Shown here in pieces: positions 7,176-13,041 of a DNA stretch of 13,041 bases. The position numbers and the translations under genes were made by a program. Under the pieces are notes generated by a model, which saw only the letters and a program-made list of their open reading frames with translations, ran no database searches and was not told the DNA's origin. Origin of the DNA: CAYSBE01 sp964429245 (lineage in GTDB: Bacteria; Bacteroidota; Bacteroidia; UKL13-3); contig CAYSBE010000073.1 of NCBI GenBank assembly GCA_964429245.1, positions 1 through 13,041 on the forward strand, read 5' to 3'. Positions within the stretch are counted from its first letter, which is position 1, and each line of letters begins with the position of its first letter.

Positions 7176-8284
7176 TGAAAGAGATAAAATTTTTAGACCT
7201 GCAAGCAATTAACAAGCGCCACGAAAAACATTTTCATGATGGCCTTCAGCGTGTTATTGACTCAGGATGGTTTATTCTGGGAAAGGAAGTGGAAGCGTTT
7301 GAAAAAGAGTATGCAGCTTATTGTACTTCATCCTATTGTGCGGGTGTTGCCAATGGTCTTGATGCACTCATCCTTATACTTCGTGCTTATAAAGAATTGG
7401 GATTAATGCATGATGGTGACGAGGTAATTGTTCCTGCAAATACCTATATCGCCACAATTCTTGCCATCTCTGCTAACGGATTGGTACCTGTATTGGTAGA
7501 GCCCGACATGGACACGTATCTATTGAATGCCCAAAATATATCAAAGTACCTCACGTCAAAAACAAAGGCAATCATGGTGGTACATCTTTATGGTCAGTGT
7601 GCTGACATGGATGCCATAAATGAAATCGCACAAAAACACAACCTAAAGGTAATAGAAGATTGCGCACAATCGCACGGTGCCGGATACAAAGATAAAAAAT
7701 CAGGAAACCTGGGAGATGCAGCAGCGCATAGTTTTTATCCAGGAAAAAATTTGGGCGCACTTGGTGATGGTGGTGCCATTACAACCAATGACGAACTCTT
7801 ATTTTCAACCATAAAAGCACTACGCAATTATGGTTCACATAAAAAATACGAAAATATATACAAAGGTCTTAACAGCAGGTTGGATGAATTGCAAGCTCCT
7901 TTTTTACGCGCTAAATTGGTTGATCTTGATGCAGACAATGCTTACCGCAGCCGCATAGCAAAGCGCTATCTTGCTGAAATAACCAATCAGCACATCGTTT
8001 TGCCAATTGTGCCTTCCTATAGTGAACCGGTTTGGCATCTTTTTGTAATAAGGGTAAAAAATAGAAATACTTTTCAAGAGTATCTTTCGAATAACGGAAT
8101 TCAAACCGTAATTCACTATCCAATACCCCCACACCAACAGCAAGCCTACAAAGAACTTTCCCATTTAAATTTTCCAATTACTGAGCTTATACACCAACAA
8201 GTTATCAGTTTGCCTGTAAGTCCTGTAATGCCTGACTCTGAAGTGACTTATGTGATTGACATATTAAATAAATGGGAAGGATGA
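7175..8284 (+). CDS. dTDP-3-keto-6-deoxyhexose 3-aminotransferase, FdtB/QdtB-like (DegT family)
   Basis: PLP-dependent DegT/DnrJ/EryC1 aminotransferase of 369 residues. The PLP lysine is Lys191 in SFYPGKNLGALGDGG, the cofactor-contacting Asp162 is in IEDCAQSHGA, and NSRLDELQA (233-241) gives the partner-subunit contact. Residues 30-40 (SGWFILGKEVE), 60-73 (NGLDALILILRAYK) and PANTYIAT (87-94) strongly resemble FdtB/QdtB, which transfer an amino group from glutamate to C3 of the keto sugar made by FdtA/QdtA. It is therefore paired with the two ketoisomerases and the acyltransferase upstream, although the 6-dehydrogenase gene lies between them. Starts on the last base of the previous stop codon. 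A related sugar aminotransferase role cannot be excluded. Confidence 0.9.
   Translation: MKEIKFLDLQAINKRHEKHFHDGLQRVIDSGWFILGKEVEAFEKEYAAYCTSSYCAGVANGLDALILILRAYKELGLMHDGDEVIVPANTYIATILAISANGLVPVLVEPDMDTYLLNAQNISKYLTSKTKAIMVVHLYGQCADMDAINEIAQKHNLKVIEDCAQSHGAGYKDKKSGNLGDAAAHSFYPGKNLGALGDGGAITTNDELLFSTIKALRNYGSHKKYENIYKGLNSRLDELQAPFLRAKLVDLDADNAYRSRIAKRYLAEITNQHIVLPIVPSYSEPVWHLFVIRVKNRNTFQEYLSNNGIQTVIHYPIPPHQQQAYKELSHLNFPITELIHQQVISLPVSPVMPDSEVTYVIDILNKWEG
8277..8281 (+). promoter_or_regulatory. Shine-Dalgarno-like AAGGA ahead of the Wzz-like gene
   Basis: AAGGA ends 6 bases before the ATG at 8288 and supports that start. The ATG at 8281 is in another frame and is not the start. It overlaps the final codons of the aminotransferase gene. 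Few other starts in this window have such a site. Confidence 0.4.
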
Positions 8285-8287
8285 GTT

Positions 8288-9340
8288 ATGAGTAAGCAGG
8301 AATTAACATTAAAAGACATTATTGGTATAGCAACAGATTGGTTTAATTTTTTGCTATCTAAGTGGAAGACAATTGTGCTGTCAGGATTTATTGGGTTAGC
8401 ATTAGGTATTGGTTATTCAATGATAAGTCCTAAGATATATGAAGCAGAACTTACTTTTGCGTTGGAAGAAAAAGGTGGTGCCATGAATGCATATGCCGGC
8501 CTTGCAAGTCAGTTTGGGATCGATATTTCTAAAGGAAGTGAAAGTGGCGCATTTGTTGGTGAAAATATCATGGAGTTGTTTAAGTCCCGTTTAATTATGG
8601 AAGCCGCTCTGCTTGAACCGGCTTTGTTTGACGGAGAAAAAGATTTGTTGATTAACAGGTATATAAAATTTAATAAGTTGGATGAAAAGCTAGCCTCTAA
8701 AGAGGCTACTAAAGACTTAAAATTTATTGAAGGACAGCCTAGGGAGCAATTTTCAAGAGCACAGGACAGTTTATTGCACGCGGTTTCAAAGAAATTAAAG
8801 AAAGAGAACCTTTTTGTATTCAAAGCGGATAAGAAACTAAACATTATCAGCATGATTGTGAAATCAACCGATGAGCAATTTGCAAAATTGTATTGCGAAG
8901 TTTTAGCAAAAAATGTTAGGGACTTATACATTGACACAAAGACCAAGAAAGCAAGAAAGAATGTTGATCTCTTAACCTTTAAAGCTGATTCGGTACAAAT
9001 GGTATTGAATGCAGAAATGTATGATGCAGCAGCCAATATGGATCAGAACATTAATCCGGTTAGGAGCGAATTGCGTGTGCCCTATGCCAAAAAACAAATG
9101 AATGTGGAATTATTGACCGCAGTGTATGCCGAAGTACTAAAAAATTTAGAAATGAGTAAATTGAGCTTACAACGAGAAGAGCCCATCATCCAATTAATCG
9201 ATAGACCAATTTATCCGCTTAATTATACCAAGCCGGGTAAAACCAAATCAGGTATCATCGGTGGATTTTTATTTGGATTTCTTACTGTACTCTTTTTTGT
9301 TGTAAAACGTCAGTATTCAATTATCATGCAGGAACAATAA
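8288..9340 (+). CDS. Wzz-like polysaccharide chain-length determinant / co-polymerase
   Basis: Inner-membrane polysaccharide co-polymerase of 350 residues. It has the family layout: a short cytoplasmic N-terminus, a first membrane helix at about 27-46 (IVLSGFIGLALGIGYSMI), the SPKIYEAELTF entry into the periplasmic domain (47-57), a long helical periplasmic region to about 300, a Pro-rich segment RPIYPLNYTKPGK (306-318) and a second helix at about 322-339. No Walker motifs or C-terminal Tyr-rich kinase tail are present, so this is the Wzz type rather than a Wzc fusion. It would set polymer length with Wzx/Wzy and, in the capsule case, link to the SLBB export protein. It sits between two aminotransferase genes and is directly followed (no gap) by the second. 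Confidence 0.88.
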   Translation: MSKQELTLKDIIGIATDWFNFLLSKWKTIVLSGFIGLALGIGYSMISPKIYEAELTFALEEKGGAMNAYAGLASQFGIDISKGSESGAFVGENIMELFKSRLIMEAALLEPALFDGEKDLLINRYIKFNKLDEKLASKEATKDLKFIEGQPREQFSRAQDSLLHAVSKKLKKENLFVFKADKKLNIISMIVKSTDEQFAKLYCEVLAKNVRDLYIDTKTKKARKNVDLLTFKADSVQMVLNAEMYDAAANMDQNINPVRSELRVPYAKKQMNVELLTAVYAEVLKNLEMSKLSLQREEPIIQLIDRPIYPLNYTKPGKTKSGIIGGFLFGFLTVLFFVVKRQYSIIMQEQ

Positions 9341-10489
9341 ATGAGTACCAGTCAAAAAAAAATACAGATGGTGGATCTGCAAGGTCAGTACCTGAAAATA
9401 AAGCCTGAGGTTGATAGCGCAATTCAAGATTGTCTTTTGAATGCTACATTTATTAATGGTCCCGAAGTTGCTAATTTTACAAACAGCTTAGCAAAATACC
9501 TTGATGCATCTTATGTAATTCCTGTAGCTAATGGTACAGATGCACTACAAATTGCCATGATGGCTTTAGGTTTAAAACATGGTGATGAAGTGCTTGTACC
9601 GGCATTTACCTACGTAGCTACAGCCGAAGTGATTGCCTTGTTGGGATTAACTCCGGTTTGGGTTGATGTTGACCCTGCTACATTTACTATAGATGTGGCC
9701 AAATTGGAATTTGCAATTACCGATAAAACTAAAGCCATTGTTCCTGTACATTTATATGGGCAAACCGCATCTATGGAACAGCTGATGTCAATTGCTCGAA
9801 AACACCAGTTGTTTGTTATTGAAGATAATGCACAAGCACTTGGTGCTGATTATTCTATGTCAGATGGTGCTGTGATGAAAGCAGGCTTGATTGGAGATAT
9901 TGGGTGTACTTCTTTTTTTCCTTCCAAAAATTTAGGCTGTTATGGAGATGGCGGGGCATTGTATACCAATAACAAAACATTGGCCGAATCAATTAAAATG
10001 ATTGCCAACCATGGACAAAAAGTGAAATACCATCATGATGTAGTTGGCATAAATTCCAGATTGGATTCATTGCAAGCTGCTATTCTCAATGTGAAAATAA
10101 AATACCTAGATGGCTACACCTCTGCACGCCAATTGGCTGCATCTAGATACGATTCGCTGCTTGCAGGCATTGAACAAATTGAATTGCCTTTTAGAAACAA
10201 TCAATCTACACATGTATTTCATCAATATACAATAAAGGTTAAGAATGACCGCGATGGGTTGAAACATTTTTTGGAGCAACAAGGTATTCCAACAATGATA
10301 TATTATCCGCTTCCTATGCACTTACAAAAGGCTTATCTTAAAGATACTTATCCTTTAGGTATGTTTCCTGTTTCAGAGGCATTGTGTTCTCAAGTCATTT
10401 CATTGCCTATGCATACAGAGTTGGATGAAACAACACAGATTTTTATAGCCGAAAAAATTAAAACGTTTTTTTTACATCATGTCAGATAA
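9341..10489 (+). CDS. UDP-3-keto-sugar uronate aminotransferase, WbpE-like (DegT family)
   Basis: Second DegT-family PLP aminotransferase, 382 residues, clearly different from the one upstream. PLP Lys196 lies in SFFPSKNLGCYGDGGA, Asp162 in VIEDNAQALGA, and NSRLDSLQAAIL is at 238-249. The PAFTYVATAEVIALLG block (87-102), HGQKVKYHH (224-232) and ISLPMH near the C-terminus match the pattern of WbpE/WlbC, which aminates C3 of UDP-3-keto-GlcNAcA with glutamate as donor. The next gene is a Gfo/Idh oxidoreductase that would supply the 3-keto substrate, and the two overlap by 11 bases. The configuration at C4 of the real substrate is uncertain because the operon also carries a 4-epimerase. Family secure; substrate inferred. 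Confidence 0.9.
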   Translation: MSTSQKKIQMVDLQGQYLKIKPEVDSAIQDCLLNATFINGPEVANFTNSLAKYLDASYVIPVANGTDALQIAMMALGLKHGDEVLVPAFTYVATAEVIALLGLTPVWVDVDPATFTIDVAKLEFAITDKTKAIVPVHLYGQTASMEQLMSIARKHQLFVIEDNAQALGADYSMSDGAVMKAGLIGDIGCTSFFPSKNLGCYGDGGALYTNNKTLAESIKMIANHGQKVKYHHDVVGINSRLDSLQAAILNVKIKYLDGYTSARQLAASRYDSLLAGIEQIELPFRNNQSTHVFHQYTIKVKNDRDGLKHFLEQQGIPTMIYYPLPMHLQKAYLKDTYPLGMFPVSEALCSQVISLPMHTELDETTQIFIAEKIKTFFLHHVR

Positions 10490-11501
10490 TCAAAAGATAA
10501 AATTTGCAGTAGTGGGATGTGGGCATATCGGCAAGCGACATGCTGAAATGATTGCCAGAAATGAACAGGCAGAATTGGTTACGCTAATTGATACAAAAGA
10601 AAAATCAGTTTTAGGAATTGACCAATATGATATTCCCTTTTTTCAGTCACTTGAATCATTTCTTGCATCCAGTATTTCATGTGATGTAGTAAACATTGCT
10701 ACCCCAAACGGTTTTCATGCGATGCAAGCCATGCAAGTTTTGCAGGCAAAAAAACATGTCGTAATTGAGAAGCCGATGGCATTGTCGAAATATGATGCAG
10801 AGAAAGTTGTTTTTAAAGCACTTGAGGAGCATAAACATGTATTTGCGGTTATGCAAAACAGGTACTCTCCTCCTTCTGTATGGATAAAAGAATTGATTCA
10901 ATCCGGCATGCTTGGTAAAATATACATGGTGCAGCTCAATTGTTACTGGAACAGGGATGATCGATACTACAAACAAGGAGGCTGGCATGGCAGTAAACAG
11001 CTTGACGGAGGAACGTTGTTTACCCAGTTTTCACATTTTATTGATATCATGTATTGGCTGTTTGGCGACATAGAAAACATACAAACAAGACTTAGGGATT
11101 TTAATCACACTTCGCTAACTGAATTTGAAGACAGTGGGTTTGTAAGTTTTGATTTCATAAACGGAGGCACAGGTAGTATTAATTATTCAACATCCGTTTG
11201 GGACAAAAATCTTGAAAGCAGCATGACGATTGTGGCAGAAAACGGAAGTGTGAAAATAGGAGGGCAATACATGAATGAAGTAGAATACTGTCATGTAAAA
11301 AATTATCAAATGCCTGAGTTAGCACCAACAAACCCTGGTAATGATTATGGAGCTTATAAAGGGTCTGCACAAAATCACCACTATGTTATTCAAAATGTAG
11401 TTGATGTATTGAATGGAAAGGCACCCATTTCAACAAATGCGTTGGAAGGATTGAAAGTAGTGGATATAATTGAAAGAATTTACGCAAATGAATCAAAATA
11501 A
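10479..11501 (+). CDS. Gfo/Idh/MocA oxidoreductase, putative UDP-HexNAcA 3-dehydrogenase (WbpB/WlbA role)
   Basis: NAD(P)-dependent oxidoreductase of 340 residues. The Rossmann motif VVGCGHIGKRH is at 11-21, ATPNGFH at 74-80, the catalytic-lysine motif EKP at 97-99, and the Asp-Gly-Gly loop with the active-site histidine at 176-186. By context it would oxidise C3 of a UDP-N-acetylhexosaminuronic acid to the ketone used by the WbpE-like enzyme. Its middle region (NCYWNRDDRYYKQGGWHG, 154-171) differs from the GNWY and SWKGD segment I recall in WlbA/WbpB, so it may belong to another subgroup with different cofactor recycling. Starts within the end of the aminotransferase gene, and its TAA shares a base with the next ATG. 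Fold certain; exact reaction moderately supported. Confidence 0.88.
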   Translation: MSDNQKIKFAVVGCGHIGKRHAEMIARNEQAELVTLIDTKEKSVLGIDQYDIPFFQSLESFLASSISCDVVNIATPNGFHAMQAMQVLQAKKHVVIEKPMALSKYDAEKVVFKALEEHKHVFAVMQNRYSPPSVWIKELIQSGMLGKIYMVQLNCYWNRDDRYYKQGGWHGSKQLDGGTLFTQFSHFIDIMYWLFGDIENIQTRLRDFNHTSLTEFEDSGFVSFDFINGGTGSINYSTSVWDKNLESSMTIVAENGSVKIGGQYMNEVEYCHVKNYQMPELAPTNPGNDYGAYKGSAQNHHYVIQNVVDVLNGKAPISTNALEGLKVVDIIERIYANESK

Positions 11502-12496
11502 TGAGCCCATTTGATACTGATATAAAAGGGAAATCGTTTCTGGTTACAGGAGGTGCAGGTTTTATTGGTTCAAACCTTGTTGAGTATCTATTGCACCATG
11601 AAGCAGGTAGGGTAGTGGTGTTGGATAACTTTAGCAACGGTTTTTATAAAAATATAGAACCTTTTTTTTCTAATCTTTCCTTTCATTTTATTGAGGGCGA
11701 CATCAGGAATCCGGATGATTGTAAACGTGCATGCGAAGGTATTGATTATATTAGTCACCAAGCTGCTTTAGGTTCAGTACCCCGTAGCCTTGCCGACCCT
11801 ATTACAACAAACGAAGTTAACGTGAGCGGTTTTCTAAATATGCTTGTAGCAGCAAGTGAAGCAAAAGTGAAACGATTTGTATATGCAGCTTCATCATCCA
11901 CGTATGGCGATAGCCAACTTTTGCCGAAAGTAGAAGATATTATAGGAAAGCCCTTGTCGCCCTATGCAGTTACCAAATACGTAAATGAGCTTTATGCGCA
12001 TGTTTTTGCGTTAAACTATAATTTACCGGTTATTGGGCTTCGGTATTTCAATGTATTTGGCCCCAAGCAAGACCCAAATGGCGCGTATGCTGCTGTGATT
12101 CCATTATTTATTCAGGCATTTATTGAAGGGAAATCACCCGTTATAAATGGAGACGGCATGCAAACCCGAGATTTTACATTTATTGATAATGCCATACAAG
12201 CCAATATTAATGCCTTACTTACAACTGATACAGCGGCACTCAATCATGTATTTAATATTGCAGTTGCTGAAACTACGTCAATAAACCAAATGTGTGACAT
12301 GCTTAATCAGATAAGCGGAAAGGATTTAAGGCCACAATACAGAGAGGCCAGAATTGGTGATGTTAGAAACAGCTTAGCTGATATTAGCAAGGCTGCATCA
12401 TTACTTTCATATCAACCTAATGTGAAATTTCCTGATGGACTTCGTAAAACATATGAATGGTTTGTATCAAATCAAGCTTTTATTGTAAAGAAATAA
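11501..12496 (+). CDS. UDP-N-acetylglucosamine 4-epimerase, WbpP/TviC-like (extended SDR)
   Basis: Extended short-chain dehydrogenase/reductase of 331 residues predicted to interconvert UDP-GlcNAc and UDP-GalNAc (or their uronic acids) at C4 using bound NAD. TGGAGFIG (16-23) binds the cofactor; the catalytic set is Ser132/Ser133 in AASSSTYGD and Tyr155-x3-Lys159 in SPYAVTK. HQAALGSVPRS (86-96), LPKVEDIIGKPLSPYAVTKY (141-160), RYFNVFGPKQDPNGAYAAVI and GDVRNSLADISKA near the C-terminus closely follow WbpP/TviC. Together with the TviB/WbpO-like dehydrogenase, this is the pair that makes UDP-GalNAcA in Vi-antigen type pathways. The ATG overlaps the preceding stop by one base; the flippase gene follows after 9 bases. 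Confidence 0.92.
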   Translation: MSPFDTDIKGKSFLVTGGAGFIGSNLVEYLLHHEAGRVVVLDNFSNGFYKNIEPFFSNLSFHFIEGDIRNPDDCKRACEGIDYISHQAALGSVPRSLADPITTNEVNVSGFLNMLVAASEAKVKRFVYAASSSTYGDSQLLPKVEDIIGKPLSPYAVTKYVNELYAHVFALNYNLPVIGLRYFNVFGPKQDPNGAYAAVIPLFIQAFIEGKSPVINGDGMQTRDFTFIDNAIQANINALLTTDTAALNHVFNIAVAETTSINQMCDMLNQISGKDLRPQYREARIGDVRNSLADISKAASLLSYQPNVKFPDGLRKTYEWFVSNQAFIVKK

Positions 12497-12505
12497 TTGA
12501 GCTAC

Positions 12506-13041
12506 ATGAGAGCCAGATTGAATAGTATACTAACCTCTCAATTTTTCTCCGTATCGGTTTTTACATCACTGTCAACTGTCATAAAATTAATCACTTCATT
12601 TCTCTCTGCGAAAATTATTGCAATTTATGTAGGCCCTGAAGGTCTCGGGATGCTGGGTCAGCTTAGCAGTTTTATTGCGATTGCGTTAACAGTTTCTACA
12701 GGAGCTATAAATAATGGCGTAATCAAATATTTGTCAGAATATCAAGATGACGAAGCAAGGCAGCAACGAATATTAAATGCATCAATCAAAATAACACTTG
12801 TAGGTTCTCTAACTACCGGTTTTATTTCCATCCTTTTTTCTAGCTTTTGGTCAAGTTTGTTATTTAATGATTCTACTTACGCTTACATCTTTATTGTGCT
12901 GGGTACTACCATATTTTGTCATGCCATATATATGTTATTTTCATCAGTACTTAATGGGTTACGGGAGTATCGAAAATATAACCAATTGGCTATTGTAGCC
13001 AGTATTATTGGATTAGCTTCAACATACCTATTCATAAGTAT
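12506..13041 (+). CDS. Wzx-type O-antigen/lipid-linked glycan flippase, partial (N-terminal 178 codons)
   Basis: Start of a polytopic membrane protein cut by the right edge. From ATG at 12506 the product begins MRARLNSILTSQFFSVSVF and contains hydrophobic segments at about 12-41, 52-69 (GQLSSFIAIALTVSTGAI), 93-114 and 124-147, then another beginning near 160. The GPEGLGMLGQLSSF segment and the following SEYQDDE loop look like the WzxE/O-antigen translocase family, which flips undecaprenyl-diphosphate-linked repeat units across the inner membrane. An in-frame TTG at 12497 is a possible but less likely start. Its place at the end of the sugar-nucleotide genes fits a Wzx/Wzy-dependent pathway. 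At least half of the protein lies outside the window. Confidence 0.85.
   Translation, partial: MRARLNSILTSQFFSVSVFTSLSTVIKLITSFLSAKIIAIYVGPEGLGMLGQLSSFIAIALTVSTGAINNGVIKYLSEYQDDEARQQRILNASIKITLVGSLTTGFISILFSSFWSSLLFNDSTYAYIFIVLGTTIFCHAIYMLFSSVLNGLREYRKYNQLAIVASIIGLASTYLFIS

Noticed and set aside
8281..8290. ATG at 8281 as an alternative start for the Wzz-like gene
   Set aside because: It is out of frame with the coding sequence; the ATG at 8288 opens the correct frame and has an AAGGA at good spacing.
8509..9036. 175-codon open frame on the minus strand
   Set aside because: It is antisense to the Wzz-like gene, which has clear family features, membrane helices and tight spacing to both neighbours. 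The antisense product is Ser/Phe-rich, as expected from a reversed coding strand.
1..13041. CRISPR arrays, tRNA or rRNA genes, transposases, defence or phage genes
   Set aside because: Looked for by eye on both strands; none seen. Nearly all of the sequence is accounted for by the receptor and the polysaccharide operon.

Overview
The window is AT-rich DNA from a member of the Bacteroidota. The signs are a TonB-dependent receptor with an N-terminal carboxypeptidase-regulatory-like domain, a promoter of the TTG/N19/TAnnTTTG type, mostly A/T-rich start regions with little Shine-Dalgarno, and protein families whose closest look is to Bacteroidota surface-glycan loci. I cannot name a genus from the sequence alone.

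Layout. Positions 1-1793 (minus strand) hold the N-terminal 597 codons of a TonB-dependent outer-membrane receptor that runs off the left edge. A divergent intergenic region (1794-1954) contains an imperfect inverted repeat near the receptor start and a good promoter for the rightward genes. From 1955 to the right edge, ten genes lie head to tail on the plus strand with gaps of at most 9 bases or short overlaps, and read as one polysaccharide (capsule, exopolysaccharide or O-antigen) operon: a multi-SLBB Wza-type export protein; two tandem FdtA/QdtA-like sugar ketoisomerases; a left-handed beta-helix acyltransferase (FdtC/QdtC-like); a TviB/WbpO-like UDP-HexNAc 6-dehydrogenase; an FdtB/QdtB-like aminotransferase; a Wzz-like chain-length protein; a WbpE-like aminotransferase; a Gfo/Idh/MocA oxidoreductase; a WbpP/TviC-like UDP-GlcNAc 4-epimerase; and the start of a Wzx-type flippase, cut by the right edge.

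How they work together (inference from families). Two activated amino sugars appear to be made by interleaved gene sets. One set (ketoisomerase pair, acyltransferase, first aminotransferase) would turn dTDP-4-keto-6-deoxyglucose into a dTDP-3-acylamino-3,6-dideoxyhexose (Fuc3NAc or Qui3NAc type). The other (6-dehydrogenase, 4-epimerase, Gfo/Idh oxidoreductase, second aminotransferase) would give a UDP-2,3-diamino-2,3-dideoxyhexuronic acid, possibly of galacto configuration. Wzx would flip the lipid-linked repeat, Wzz set chain length and the SLBB protein carry the polymer across the outer membrane. RmlA/RmlB, glycosyltransferases, the Wzy polymerase and a second N-acetyltransferase are not in the window.

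Nothing here is clearly a new kind of system. The most interesting points are the tandem ketoisomerases with complementary loss of active-site motifs, the single acyltransferase for two apparent 3-amino-sugar pathways, and the unusually long non-lipoprotein SLBB exporter.
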